Below, piece by piece: positions 28,054 to 38,214 of a stretch of 64,000 nucleotides of DNA. The position numbers and the translations under genes are program-made. The notes under the pieces are model-generated. The model was not told the origin of the DNA, made no database searches, and saw only the letters and a program-made list of their open reading frames with translations. Position 1 is the stretch's first letter; every line of letters begins with the position of its first letter. Source of the stretch: Chryseobacterium lacus (GTDB taxonomy: Bacteria; Bacteroidota; Bacteroidia; Flavobacteriales; Weeksellaceae); the NCBI RefSeq assembly GCF_003336205.1, contig NZ_QPIE01000003.1, positions 248,001 to 312,000 on the forward strand, read 5' to 3'.

Positions 28054-29406
28054 CTATTTTCTGCTGAGCCATTCTACTATCGGGTCATACAGCCGGTCGA
28101 TATTTCCGGCACCCGCAGTAAGGATAATATCGAAATCTTTTTCTTTTATCAGTTCCAGGCTGTTCTCCAGCGATGTTACATTTTTGTTCTGATGAATAAT
28201 TTTCTCTGATAACCATTCGGACGTGATTCCTTGGAAATCTTCCTGAAGTTCTCTTGCCGGATAAATGTCCAACAACAGCAGCTCATCACTATTGGAGAGG
28301 CTTTTTGCAAATCCGTCGGCAAAATCGCGGGTGCGGCTGAACAGGTGCGGCTGGAAAACGACCATTAACTTTTTCTCGGGATAAAAGGTACGGATAGAGT
28401 TTAAAATAGCATCCAGTTCCGTGGGATGATGCGCATAATCATCGATGTAAATTTTATCATCAAAATGATGAATGGTGTATCTTCTTTTAATGCCTTTGAA
28501 ACTGCTGATGCCTTCCTGCAATGTGGGCATATCTATTCCCAAACTGCTGAGAAGGGCAATAGCGGCTGTGGCATTTTCCACATTATGAATTCCCGGGATT
28601 TCCCAAGAAAACGACGTTGTTTTTCCCTCATAATGAAAGCTGAAATGCATCCGTCCTTCCTCAATCTGAAGCTCATCCGAATAAAAATCAGCCGGACTGT
28701 TGACGGCGTAGGTCATGCAGGGCCGATTTAAATGAGTTCCTTTCCTCACAAAAAGGTGTCGGTTTTCCGGAATGAGATTTGCGAAATCCTGAAATCCCTG
28801 GCGGATGGTTTCAGCATCGCCATAAATATCCAGATGATCAGCATCATCGGAAGTGATAATAGCCCAATCCGGAGAAAGCTGTAGGAAACTTCTATCGTAT
28901 TCATCCGCTTCCACGACGGAATATTGATTTCCTTTATAGAGGAAATTCGATTTAAAATTCTCAGAGATTCCGCCCAGAAAACAGGAGAAAGGAAGTCCAG
29001 CCACGTTGCATAAATGTGCGATGAGGGTAGACGTTGTGGTTTTGCCATGCGTGCCTGCCACAGCAATACATTCAGTGTGTTCCGTGATGAGTCCGAGGAC
29101 TTTTGCCCGTTTCAGAATCTGAAAGTTATTTTCATTAAAATAATCCAGAATCTTCAGGTTTTTAATGGCCGGAGTATACACCACCAGAGTGTTGTCGGGA
29201 TTTAAATCCGCAATATTTTTATGAATATCGTCTTCAAAAGTAATCGAAATCCCTTCTGCCACAAGTTCTTTGGTCAGTTTGGTTTCTGTTTTATCATATC
29301 CAAGAACGTTTTTCCCGGAAGCATGGAAATAGCGGGCAAGATTGCTCATGCCGATGCCGCCGATGCCTGCGAAATAGAAGGTTTGATATTTATCTAAGAC
29401 GCTCAT
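28054..29406 (-). CDS. murC: UDP-N-acetylmuramate--L-alanine ligase
   Basis: This 450-residue Mur ligase adds L-Ala to UDP-MurNAc. Features are GIGGIGMSNLARYF at the N-terminus (the dinucleotide-type UDP-binding fold of MurC), VAGTHGKTTTSTLI as the ATP loop and DDYAHHPTEL, a MurC-specific segment. It overlaps murG by 4 bases. Confidence 0.96.
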   Translation of the reverse strand: MSVLDKYQTFYFAGIGGIGMSNLARYFHASGKNVLGYDKTETKLTKELVAEGISITFEDDIHKNIADLNPDNTLVVYTPAIKNLKILDYFNENNFQILKRAKVLGLITEHTECIAVAGTHGKTTTSTLIAHLCNVAGLPFSCFLGGISENFKSNFLYKGNQYSVVEADEYDRSFLQLSPDWAIITSDDADHLDIYGDAETIRQGFQDFANLIPENRHLFVRKGTHLNRPCMTYAVNSPADFYSDELQIEEGRMHFSFHYEGKTTSFSWEIPGIHNVENATAAIALLSSLGIDMPTLQEGISSFKGIKRRYTIHHFDDKIYIDDYAHHPTELDAILNSIRTFYPEKKLMVVFQPHLFSRTRDFADGFAKSLSNSDELLLLDIYPARELQEDFQGITSEWLSEKIIHQNKNVTSLENSLELIKEKDFDIILTAGAGNIDRLYDPIVEWLSRK

Positions 29407-30542
29407 TCTGTTTTTAATTTTTTTAAAATTTCATCCACGATTTCCTGTGTAGCATTAGGTTTCGCAAAGAAATTGAGATTCTGCGACAGCGTAGCTCTTA
29501 GATTCTGATCATTGCAGAGTTCAGTTAGCGTTGCCCAAAATTTGTCTTTCATTTCGGAATCCTTTACCATTCTCGCGGCATTTTTCTCCACCAATTTCAT
29601 GGCGTTCATGGTCTGATGATCTTCTGCCGCAAAGGGGAAAGGAACCAGAATCACCGGTTTTCCAGCTACGGAAAGTTCGGAGATGGCAATGGCTCCCGCT
29701 CTGGAAACGATGATGTCCGCAGCGGAATAAGCCATCGGCATATCAGTAATAAATTCCCTGAGCAGGATTTGCGATCCAAGGCGGGTTATTTTTGAATCTG
29801 ATTCTAGTTTCTGATACTCCAGTTTTCCGGTTTGCCAAATGAGCTGACAGTTGCTTTCTTTGAGCAGATCTAAATGCTCCAACCAGCTGTTATTTAGCGT
29901 TTTGGAACCCAGTGAGCCTCCAACAGAAAGAATCACCAGTTTCTCAGGATCTAAGCCTAATTTTATTTTTGCTTCTTTGGAATCAACGCGCCCGGAAATG
30001 ATGCTTTCCCGAATCGGATTTCCTAAAAATCTTGTTTTAGGTGCCGGAAACCCTTTTACTTCCGGATACGCCGTAAAGATCAATTGAGCGCTTTTGCTCA
30101 GGATTTTATTGGTGATCCCGGCATGTGCATTCTGCTCCTGAATAAAAACCGGGATTCCGAAGCTTGCAGCAGCATAGAGTGCAGGCCCGCTGGCGAATCC
30201 GCCGGTTCCAATAGCCAAATCCGGTTTGAAATTCTTAACAATATCTTTTGCTTTATAAATACTGGAAATCAACCGGAAGGGAAGTTTGATGTTTGCCAGT
30301 TTATTCCCACGGTCTATGCCGGTAATATTCAAACCCTGAATTTTATATCCTGCCTCAGGAACTTTTTCCATTTCCATTTTATTATTGGCTCCGATGAAAA
30401 GAAATTCAGCGTCAGGAAATCTTTTCTTTATTTCATCGGCAATGGCAACAGCAGGAAAGATGTGCCCACCGGTTCCGCCGCCGCTCATCAGGATATGCAG
30501 CGGTCTTGTATTCCGGGTATTTTCGGTGGCATTATTTTTCAT
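29403..30542 (-). CDS. murG: undecaprenyl-PP-MurNAc-pentapeptide GlcNAc transferase MurG
   Basis: This 379-residue GT-B glycosyltransferase converts lipid I to lipid II at the inner face of the membrane. The N-terminal GGGTGGHIFPAVAIA, the EQNAHAGITNKILS segment and the C-terminal SRAGAIAISELSVAGKPVIL donor-binding motif are all typical. It overlaps murC by 4 bases and follows ftsW by 10 bases. Confidence 0.96.
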   Translation of the reverse strand: MKNNATENTRNTRPLHILMSGGGTGGHIFPAVAIADEIKKRFPDAEFLFIGANNKMEMEKVPEAGYKIQGLNITGIDRGNKLANIKLPFRLISSIYKAKDIVKNFKPDLAIGTGGFASGPALYAAASFGIPVFIQEQNAHAGITNKILSKSAQLIFTAYPEVKGFPAPKTRFLGNPIRESIISGRVDSKEAKIKLGLDPEKLVILSVGGSLGSKTLNNSWLEHLDLLKESNCQLIWQTGKLEYQKLESDSKITRLGSQILLREFITDMPMAYSAADIIVSRAGAIAISELSVAGKPVILVPFPFAAEDHQTMNAMKLVEKNAARMVKDSEMKDKFWATLTELCNDQNLRATLSQNLNFFAKPNATQEIVDEILKKLKTE

Positions 30543-30552
30543 TTTCTGCTGT

Positions 30553-31791
30553 TTATGCGATATCGTTTATTTCTTCAATACTTTGTTTTTTGCCCATTCC
30601 TTCCTCATCATACACCTGAATTCTTGAACTTACATTCAAGACTATTCCCAACTGGAAGTAGGTAACCAGCATGGAAGTTCCTCCATAACTGATGAGCGGA
30701 AGCGGCTGTCCCGTTACCGGAATGAGATTGACTGCCACAGCAATATTGACAGCAATCTGGATAAAAATCATCACTCCCATGGAGATAACGAGCAGCGAGC
30801 CGAAGAAAGCAGGCATTTTGCTGGCAATCATTACGATTCGTATGATGATAATCAGGTAAAGTATAATGAGTGCAAAAGCTCCGATAAAGCCGTATTCTTC
30901 TACAATAATGGCAAAAATAAAATCCGATGCAGACTGTGGAAGCATTTGTTTCAGTGCGCTTTTTCCGGGTCCCATTCCCGTAATTCCACCGTGAACGATG
31001 GCCGCTTTCGCCTGCATTACCTGATAGTTTTTTGCTTTAAATTCTTCAGTCGGCAGTTCGGCGGATTTATCTTTTGAATCAAAAAAAACTTCTACGCGGC
31101 TCATCCAGGTATGAACTCTGTTGCTACCTATGAGGTCTGTATGAAGGGCTACCATCACAAACATGGTTCCTGCTACGAAAGCCGTCGCCATAAATCCGGC
31201 GATATATTTCCAGTTCAGCTGGCCGATGATGAGCACTGCGATAGAAACCAACATGATCATCAACGCTGTGGAGCCGTTATCTTTTGCAACAAGGAAAAAC
31301 ACCAGAAGTATCGGCCCGAAAATGTAAAAGATATTTTCAATAGGCAATCTCTCCCTGTTGATTTTTTTCGTAAGATACCTGCACAAATAAATGACGAGCA
31401 TGAGATAAGCAAACGAAGAAGGCTGAAAGGAGAACGGCGTTCCCGGAATTTTGAGCCAGCGTGAAGCACTTGCACCATCAATGGTTTGCCCTGTAAACAT
31501 GGTAACCACCAGTAATATGGCTGAAATTCCTAATAAAATGGTGCTGAGCTTTCCGATGTATTCATATTTTACAAATCCTACCGCACGCATAAGGCCGAGA
31601 CCGAGGATCACGAAGAAGAGATGCTTTAGCAAATGCCCTGTTGTGGTTCCGGTGTTCACGATATATTCCAGATTGGAACTCGCAGAATATACCGGAAAAA
31701 CAGAAAATGCCGAAATCAAAATGATAGCGGTCCAAAGAACCTTGTCGCCCTTCAGGTATTCAAATTTGTTTTCTGTAGTTATTCCGTTCAT
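30553..31791 (-). CDS. ftsW: FtsW/RodA/SpoVE family septal peptidoglycan polymerase
   Basis: This 412-residue polytopic membrane protein of the SEDS family has about ten hydrophobic segments. It carries the conserved C-terminal NLIPVTGQPLPLISYGGTSM segment. SEDS proteins polymerise lipid II together with a class B PBP, here most likely the ftsI product. Position in the dcw cluster makes FtsW the better name than RodA. It overlaps murD by one base. Confidence 0.94.
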   Translation of the reverse strand: MNGITTENKFEYLKGDKVLWTAIILISAFSVFPVYSASSNLEYIVNTGTTTGHLLKHLFFVILGLGLMRAVGFVKYEYIGKLSTILLGISAILLVVTMFTGQTIDGASASRWLKIPGTPFSFQPSSFAYLMLVIYLCRYLTKKINRERLPIENIFYIFGPILLVFFLVAKDNGSTALMIMLVSIAVLIIGQLNWKYIAGFMATAFVAGTMFVMVALHTDLIGSNRVHTWMSRVEVFFDSKDKSAELPTEEFKAKNYQVMQAKAAIVHGGITGMGPGKSALKQMLPQSASDFIFAIIVEEYGFIGAFALIILYLIIIIRIVMIASKMPAFFGSLLVISMGVMIFIQIAVNIAVAVNLIPVTGQPLPLISYGGTSMLVTYFQLGIVLNVSSRIQVYDEEGMGKKQSIEEINDIA

Positions 31792-33119
31792 TATTTTTTC
31801 AGGACTTCTTCTTTAAATTTCTTTCCTCTGTCTTCATAATTTTCAAAGAGATCAAAGCTTGCGCAACAAGGCGAAAGCAATACGGTATCTCCTTTCTCTG
31901 CAATATTTCTGCAAACCGCGACGGCTTCTTCCATACTGGAGGTATCGTAAATGGCCTGTTTTTTATCTTTAAAAAAATCAATAATCTTTTGATTGTCAAG
32001 ACCGAGGCAAACAATGGCTTTTACTTTTCTCTTCACCAGTTCCTCTATTTCCGTATAATCGTTTCCTTTATCTACTCCGCCTACAATCCAAACGGTGGGT
32101 TTTTTCATGCTTTCCAAAGCATAATATGTAGCGTTCACGTTGGTCGCTTTGCTGTCGTTGATGTACTGCACACCGTTGATTTCCGAAACAAGTTCCAGAC
32201 GATGCTCGACAGCCTGAAACGTGATCAGCGAATTCCGGATGCTTTCGTTGCTGATGTTCAGTAGTTTCCCGGCAATAGAAGCTGCCATGCTGTTGGCGAC
32301 ATTGTGTTTTCCCATGAGTGCCAGTTCTTCGATTTTCAGTGAGAACTCCTCATGAAGCTGTATGAAAATACGGTCTTCATCTGCATAGGCTCCTTCCGCT
32401 AAAGTCTCAGACGTAGAAAAAGGAAGCATTTTCGCTTTTATTTCCAGTTTTTCGAGGAGGTTTCTGCTCATTTCATCATCTTTATTGTAAATGAAAAAAT
32501 TATCATTTTCCTGATTCTCGGTAATTCTGAATTTCGCCAGTGCATATTCCTCGTAATCGTAATTGTACTGATCCAGATGATCTTTAGACAGGTTCAGCAA
32601 AAGGGAGATGTAAGGCCGGAAATTCTGGATATCATCCAACTGGAAGGAACTTACCTCCAAAACGTAATAATCGTGATTTTCTTCAGCCACCTGTTTTGCG
32701 AAACTCTTTCCGATATTTCCACCCAGACCTACTTTCAGTCCGTCATTTTTCAGGATATGATAAATAAGGGAAGTGGTGGTGGTTTTGCCGTTGCTGCCTG
32801 TGACTGCGATAATTTTGGAGTCCGTAAACTCAGAAGCGAATTCAATTTCTGATGAAAGCCGGATTCCTTTTTGGTTAATTTCCAAAATAATATCTGCTTT
32901 TTTTGGAACTCCGGGGCTTTTTACAATCCAATCCGCGTTCAGTATTTTTTCATACGTATGCATGCCTTCTTCAAAATCAATATCATTTTGAATCAGCAGT
33001 TGCCTGTAATTTTCGCGGATGCTGCCCATATCGGAAAGAAATACTTCCATTCCTTTCTTTTTGGCCAACAATGCTGCTCCGACGCCACTTTCTCCTCCAC
33101 CTAAAATTACTGTTCTCAT
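31791..33119 (-). CDS. murD: UDP-N-acetylmuramoyl-L-alanine--D-glutamate ligase
   Basis: This 442-residue Mur ligase adds D-Glu. It begins with VILGGGESGVGAALLA, has the ATP loop AVTGSNGKTTTTSLIYH and the NDSKATNVNAT and GGVDKGNDY motifs typical of MurD. It lies one base from mraY, as part of the tight cluster. Confidence 0.96.
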   Translation of the reverse strand: MRTVILGGGESGVGAALLAKKKGMEVFLSDMGSIRENYRQLLIQNDIDFEEGMHTYEKILNADWIVKSPGVPKKADIILEINQKGIRLSSEIEFASEFTDSKIIAVTGSNGKTTTTSLIYHILKNDGLKVGLGGNIGKSFAKQVAEENHDYYVLEVSSFQLDDIQNFRPYISLLLNLSKDHLDQYNYDYEEYALAKFRITENQENDNFFIYNKDDEMSRNLLEKLEIKAKMLPFSTSETLAEGAYADEDRIFIQLHEEFSLKIEELALMGKHNVANSMAASIAGKLLNISNESIRNSLITFQAVEHRLELVSEINGVQYINDSKATNVNATYYALESMKKPTVWIVGGVDKGNDYTEIEELVKRKVKAIVCLGLDNQKIIDFFKDKKQAIYDTSSMEEAVAVCRNIAEKGDTVLLSPCCASFDLFENYEDRGKKFKEEVLKK

Positions 33120-33120
33120 A

Positions 33121-34362
33121 CTATCTTACTTTCAGCGTTATTAAACAAATGATGGCGAGCATCACTCCGATAATAATCATCCTGTTTACAATTTTACTCT
33201 CATGATATCCATTCATCTGATAATGATGATGAAGTGGTGACATTTTAAATAATCTGTTGTTTTGGGCATATTCTAGTCCGTATTTTTTCTTTCTGTATTT
33301 AAAAACGGCTACCTGAAGCATGACGGAGATATTTTCGACCAGAAAAATTCCGCACAACACAGGAATTACCAGTTCTTTTCTTAAAATAATCGCCAGAACA
33401 GCGATAACGCCTCCTAACATCAGACTTCCCGTATCTCCCATAAAAACCTGCGCAGGATAGGTATTGTACCAGAAAAATCCGATGACGGCACCTACCATGG
33501 CTACAGCAAAAATGGTGGTTTCACCCATATTTGGAAGGAACATAATGTTGAGATAATCTGCAAAAATGATATTCCCCGAAACATACGCCAGAAAAGCCAG
33601 TGTAAGCAAAATAACGGCGCTGGTTCCAGCTGCCAAGCCGTCGATGCCGTCAGTAATATTGGCACCATTGGAAACGGCTGTGACGATGAAAATTACCATG
33701 GGAATAAAGATGATCCAGGCCCATTCCTGCTGTTCTTCTTCATCCATCCAAAAGAGGATTTTACTGTAATCAAACTCATTGTTTTTGAAAAAAGGAACGG
33801 TTGAAACAGTCGATTTTTCCGTTGGCATAAAGTTCTGTTCCACATTATTTCTGTTCAACACCTGCGCATCTGCATATTTTCTTTTGACAGTAATATCTGA
33901 GTGATAATACATGGTAACGCCTACGATGAGCCCCAGGCCGACTTGTCCTATAATTTTAAATTTCCCGCTGAGCCCGTCTTTATTTTTCTTAATTTTCTTC
34001 AGATAATCATCAATAAAACCGATGGCTCCCATCCACAGTACGGAAACGATGAGGAGCAGGATGTAAATATTTAGAATTTTGGTAAAAAGAAGTACCGGAA
34101 TAAGGGTAGCGAGAATAATGATAAGCCCGCCCATAGTGGGAGTTCCTTCTTTTTGCTTTTGCCCTTCCAGTCCAAGATCGCGTACCAATTCCCCAAGTTG
34201 TCGTTTCCGGAGGTAATTGATGATTCTTTTGCCGTACACCATGGCGATGATGAGAGAAAGCAAAACAGCAACCGCAGCGCGGAACGAAATGTACCGTAAC
34301 AGATTGAGCCCTGGAACGTGAATTCCGTTGGCTGTCAAATATTCGTAGAGGTAGTACAACAT
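33121..34362 (-). CDS. mraY: phospho-N-acetylmuramoyl-pentapeptide transferase
   Basis: This 413-residue, about ten-segment membrane enzyme makes lipid I from UDP-MurNAc-pentapeptide and undecaprenyl phosphate. Motifs are [10 protein letters not shown], the Asp-rich [29 protein letters not shown] and the [12 protein letters not shown] end. An insertion of about 60 residues around 185-245 ([16 protein letters not shown]) accounts for its length over E. coli MraY (360). Such an insertion is, to my knowledge, common in Bacteroidota. Confidence 0.96.
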   Translation of the reverse strand: MLYYLYEYLTANGIHVPGLNLLRYISFRAAVAVLLSLIIAMVYGKRIINYLRKRQLGELVRDLGLEGQKQKEGTPTMGGLIIILATLIPVLLFTKILNIYILLLIVSVLWMGAIGFIDDYLKKIKKNKDGLSGKFKIIGQVGLGLIVGVTMYYHSDITVKRKYADAQVLNRNNVEQNFMPTEKSTVSTVPFFKNNEFDYSKILFWMDEEEQQEWAWIIFIPMVIFIVTAVSNGANITDGIDGLAAGTSAVILLTLAFLAYVSGNIIFADYLNIMFLPNMGETTIFAVAMVGAVIGFFWYNTYPAQVFMGDTGSLMLGGVIAVLAIILRKELVIPVLCGIFLVENISVMLQVAVFKYRKKKYGLEYAQNNRLFKMSPLHHHYQMNGYHESKIVNRMIIIGVMLAIICLITLKVR

Positions 34363-34383
34363 GTTTTTTAATTTATTCTGTTT

Positions 34384-35844
34384 TTATTTACTCATCATTT
34401 TCCAGAGTTCTTCAATGATTTTTCTGTCATCGAAATCCTGTTTCACGCCGTTCACTTCCTGATAGGTTTCATGGCCTTTGCCAGCTACCAGAACAATATC
34501 TTTAGGTTCGGCAAATTTAATTGCCATTTTTATTGCTTCTTTTCTGTCGGGAATTGTGGTGTATTTGCTATAATTCTGCGGTTCTACTCCTTTTTGTATC
34601 TCGCGGATTATTTCTCCTGGATCTTCCGTTCTCGGATTATCGGAAGTAAGGATGGAGAGGGTGGATTTCCGAGTCGCGATTTTTCCCATCTCGCTTCGCT
34701 TTTCCTTGTCTCTGTCGCCACCACAACCGAATACGGTGATTAATCTTTCATTTTTTGTGCGAATTTCGTTGATGCTGTCCAACACGTTTTCCAGAGCATC
34801 CGGCGTGTGTGCATAATCTACGATGAAGAAAATTCCGCCGTCGGATCTCATGGTTTCAAATCTTCCGTTCACTCTTTTCAGCCGCGAGATCGCTTGCAGA
34901 ATTTCGGATTCCTCTTGGCCGAGTTCAGATGCTATGGCAAAAGCTAAAAGCAGATTATTGGCATTAAATTTTCCCGTGAGGGTAGTCCAGAATTCCTTTC
35001 CGTTGAAGTTCAGCAACATTCCGTTGAAGTCGGCTTCCAGTAGTTTTCCGTGATAATCTGCCATCGTTTTCATGGCAAATGTTTTCTTCGTTGCTAACGT
35101 ATTTTGCAGCATTATTTTTCCGTTTTTATCATCGCCGTTGGTTATGGCGATGGCAGAAGCGGGAAGTTGATCGAAAAACGATTTTTTTATTTTCAGATAT
35201 TCATCGAAAGTTTTGTGGTAATCCAAATGATCATGGGTGATGTTGGTAAATCCTGCTATTGAAAACTGAAGTTCTTCTATTCTTCGCTGATGAATGCCGT
35301 GTGAACTGACTTCCATAAAGGCATATTCGCAACCTTCTTCCAGAGCTTTCGCCAACAATTTGTTGATGGTGATGATATCAGGCGTGGTGTGTGTTGCAGG
35401 AATAATTTCATCTCCGATTCTGTATTCCACAGTGGAAATAAGTGCCGACTTCAGGCCTAATTCTTTGAATATTCCGTAAAGCAGTGTTGCTACAGAGGTT
35501 TTTCCGTTGGTTCCTGTAATGCCGATAAGCTGTAGGTTTTCGGAAGGATTTCCGTAAAAATTAGAAGCCAGCTTGCCCAAAGTTTTCGCTGAATTTTTGA
35601 CCTTTATGTAAGTGATATTTTCTTTTAATTGCTCAGGAAATATTTCGCACACAACTACAGAAGCACCTTTGTCCACAGCATTGGCAATGAAAGCATGGCC
35701 GTCTGTAACAACACCCTTTACGGCGATATACAGTGCGCCTGCGGTCACTTTACGGCTGTCGAAAACGATTCCGGAGATTTCTGTTTCCAGCGTGCCGTGG
35801 GTTTCCAAGGTTGGGATTCTATTGAATACTTCTAATGCTCTCAT
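34384..35844 (-). CDS. murE: UDP-MurNAc-L-Ala-D-Glu--meso-diaminopimelate ligase
   Basis: This 486-residue Mur ligase adds the third residue of the stem peptide. It has the ATP loop ITGTNGKTSVATLLYG and the motif TSDNPRTEDP. DNPR is the signature of enzymes that use meso-diaminopimelate rather than lysine, which fits the lysA gene elsewhere in the window. Neighbours are ftsI upstream and mraY downstream, with gaps of about 20 bases. Confidence 0.96.
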   Translation of the reverse strand: MRALEVFNRIPTLETHGTLETEISGIVFDSRKVTAGALYIAVKGVVTDGHAFIANAVDKGASVVVCEIFPEQLKENITYIKVKNSAKTLGKLASNFYGNPSENLQLIGITGTNGKTSVATLLYGIFKELGLKSALISTVEYRIGDEIIPATHTTPDIITINKLLAKALEEGCEYAFMEVSSHGIHQRRIEELQFSIAGFTNITHDHLDYHKTFDEYLKIKKSFFDQLPASAIAITNGDDKNGKIMLQNTLATKKTFAMKTMADYHGKLLEADFNGMLLNFNGKEFWTTLTGKFNANNLLLAFAIASELGQEESEILQAISRLKRVNGRFETMRSDGGIFFIVDYAHTPDALENVLDSINEIRTKNERLITVFGCGGDRDKEKRSEMGKIATRKSTLSILTSDNPRTEDPGEIIREIQKGVEPQNYSKYTTIPDRKEAIKMAIKFAEPKDIVLVAGKGHETYQEVNGVKQDFDDRKIIEELWKMMSK

Positions 35845-35865
35845 TTATCGTCTTGCGTTGCTTTT

Positions 35866-37857
35866 TTAATTCTGTAAATTCAGGTAAATTTTCTGGTCTT
35901 TGTTGATCACCGTTCCTACTAAAGGAAACTGCTCCTGAATTTTTCCTACCCCTTTATATTCTACTCTATATCCTGCGTTTTCCAGTTGAGGAATCACATT
36001 TCTGCCAATCAGTCCGACAACATTCGGCATTCTCTGCCCCTGAAAAGCAATTTTCACATTGGGTTCAGTGAGTTTCGTGAGATCTACTTTTTTATCTTCT
36101 AAAAGATGAGGTTCGATATTCTGAGGCGTTTTCAAAAATGTTTTTCCTGCAATTTCCTTGAAAACGGGAGCCGCAACGGTAGAACCATAATAGCTTTTGG
36201 AGTTATCCGGTTGATTCACCATTACAATACACGTATATTTCGGATTGTCAGAGGGATAAAACCCGGCAAAAGAAGCCTGATATTTCGCAGGACCAGGTTT
36301 CCAGTATTCGAAACGCGCTGTTCCGGTTTTTCCGGCCATTTTAAGATTGGGGGTAAATATACTTCTTGCAGTTCCTTTCTCCACCGCTTTTGTGAGGGCT
36401 TGAGTCATCATTTTAATCGCTTTGTCAGACGCCATTTTATTGACCATAATTTCCGGTTTTGCACTGTAAAAAACCTGTCCGTCCTTCATGATCTTATCGA
36501 TAAACAGTGGCTTCACCATTTTCCCTTTGTTGGCAATGCCGTTGTAGAAAGTAGTGAGTTGCAATAAATTAAATCTCGAAGCATATCCGAAGGATAAAGA
36601 GGCTAATGCGCCTTTGCTCCATTTCGGGCTTTCCGGTGTCTGTATAAATGGTTTTGTAATGCCGGGAAGTTCAATATCCATTTTATCGAACATTTTCCAC
36701 CGTCTTAAATGATCCAGAAATACCTGAGGTTTTTCGCCATAAAACTGTGTGATAAGTTTGGCTGAACCTACATTGCTCGATTTAGCCAACACATCGCTGA
36801 TGTCATAAATTCCACCTCCGTGCCCGTCCGAAACGGGTTGTCCGGCATAAGTCCAGTGTCCGTTTCCGATATCTACAGTCGTATTTTCGTCGATAAATCC
36901 GTCATCCATGGCAGCAAGCAGCGATACGGTTTTGAAAGTGGAACCAGGTTCGGTAGCATCTTTCAAAGCATAATTGTAGGCATCAATATAAATTCCGGGT
37001 TCTGTTCTTCGGAGATTTACCATAGCTCGCACTTTTCCTGTAGCAACTTCCATTACTACAACGCTTCCGTGGTCTGCATCAAATTCGATCAGTTGTTTTT
37101 CCAATGCAGAACTGGCGATGTCCTGAATTCTCAGATCCAGAGTTGTGTACACATCCTGCCCGTCTACAGGTTCTATTGCTTTCCAGTAATCAATAGGTTT
37201 CCACTGGTTGGAGTTCACCCGTTGTTCCAAACGGGTTCCGTCCGTTCCTGAAAGATATTTAGAAAAAGCTGCTTCCAACCCCGATTTGTATTCGCCGTTG
37301 TCCATTCCGATGGTTCCGGCTCCTATTTCGGTGGTGGCAAGTTCGCGCCTGTATTTCCTGTCAACGATAAAGCCGCCTCTGTGTTTTCCTTTATTGAAAA
37401 TCGGAAATTTTCGGATCCTGTCATATTGGTCGAAATCCAAGCCTTTTACCAGAGAATAATACTGGTTTTCTTTCCGGCGCTGCTCATCCAACCGTTGTCT
37501 GTAAATATTTCGGGGTTTGCCAAACATTGCATTCAGCGAATCCGTCAGTGAGCCGATATTATTTTTATAAACAGAATCTTTAATGGTTTTGAGATCCAGA
37601 TAAATATCGTAACGCATTACCGTTGTCGCCAGAATGGAGCCGTCTGAAGCGTAAAGGTTTCCTCTTGCAGCTTTTAATTTGGCTTCGCGGTAATTTTTAC
37701 TGATGTAATCGTCTTTTATTTCCTGAACATTGGTGTTCTGCAAAACGATAATTTTTCCGAGAAACAACGTAAAAGCAAGAAAGGCCACCAGTGCGAACAG
37801 GTATCCCCATCTTAACGTTTTCCGTCTTTTGTTATCGAAATTATTCTTATTCTGCAT
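35866..37857 (-). CDS. ftsI: class B penicillin-binding protein (FtsI/PBP3) with PASTA domain
   Basis: This 663-residue septal transpeptidase has one N-terminal membrane segment, a dimerisation domain and a transpeptidase domain. The active-site Ser-Thr-Phe-Lys is in EPGSTFKTVSLL, with SSNVGSAK and GKTGTARFE as the second and third motifs. The last 60 residues (MPNVVGLIGRNVIPQLENAG) form one PASTA domain. E. coli FtsI lacks PASTA, so the gene looks more like Spo/PBP2x types in this respect. The start overlaps the ftsL-like gene by 11 bases. Confidence 0.95.
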   Translation of the reverse strand: MQNKNNFDNKRRKTLRWGYLFALVAFLAFTLFLGKIIVLQNTNVQEIKDDYISKNYREAKLKAARGNLYASDGSILATTVMRYDIYLDLKTIKDSVYKNNIGSLTDSLNAMFGKPRNIYRQRLDEQRRKENQYYSLVKGLDFDQYDRIRKFPIFNKGKHRGGFIVDRKYRRELATTEIGAGTIGMDNGEYKSGLEAAFSKYLSGTDGTRLEQRVNSNQWKPIDYWKAIEPVDGQDVYTTLDLRIQDIASSALEKQLIEFDADHGSVVVMEVATGKVRAMVNLRRTEPGIYIDAYNYALKDATEPGSTFKTVSLLAAMDDGFIDENTTVDIGNGHWTYAGQPVSDGHGGGIYDISDVLAKSSNVGSAKLITQFYGEKPQVFLDHLRRWKMFDKMDIELPGITKPFIQTPESPKWSKGALASLSFGYASRFNLLQLTTFYNGIANKGKMVKPLFIDKIMKDGQVFYSAKPEIMVNKMASDKAIKMMTQALTKAVEKGTARSIFTPNLKMAGKTGTARFEYWKPGPAKYQASFAGFYPSDNPKYTCIVMVNQPDNSKSYYGSTVAAPVFKEIAGKTFLKTPQNIEPHLLEDKKVDLTKLTEPNVKIAFQGQRMPNVVGLIGRNVIPQLENAGYRVEYKGVGKIQEQFPLVGTVINKDQKIYLNLQN

Positions 37858-38206
37858 GTGTACTATCGAGTTTTATCAACAATTTATGCGGATGGCTTTC
37901 CAAAGGCAGTAATGAGTCCCGAACCATTTCTTTGCCCAGCTCAGATTCCATTCTTACTTTTATCAGTTTGCTTTGAGCATAGGCATTCCGGGATTTATAT
38001 TCTTCCGTCTGCTCTTTCAGCTCATTGATGATTTCTATTTTTTGATTGACCAGATGATTGCTGTAAATCATCATCATCATCAGTAAAAACAACAACAGAA
38101 AATACTTGTAATGCGCTTTGATTTCCTCTCGGTTCAGGAAATTGCCCTTCACAATGTCAATGAAAGTGAGCTTCTTTTTCGGTCTGTATGTTTTTCCTTT
38201 GGCCAA
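37847..38206 (-). CDS. FtsL-like cell division protein
   Basis: This 119-residue bitopic protein has a short basic cytoplasmic part, one membrane segment (YFLLLFLLMMMMIYSNHLV) and a coiled-coil stretch (NQKIEIINELKEQTEEYKS). This is the plan of FtsL, which forms a complex with FtsB and FtsQ, and it sits exactly where ftsL lies in the dcw cluster (between rsmH and ftsI). FtsL sequences are poorly conserved, so the name rests on position and topology. Confidence 0.82.
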   Translation of the reverse strand: MAKGKTYRPKKKLTFIDIVKGNFLNREEIKAHYKYFLLLFLLMMMMIYSNHLVNQKIEIINELKEQTEEYKSRNAYAQSKLIKVRMESELGKEMVRDSLLPLESHPHKLLIKLDSTHAE

Positions 38207-38214
38207 TTTTGGTT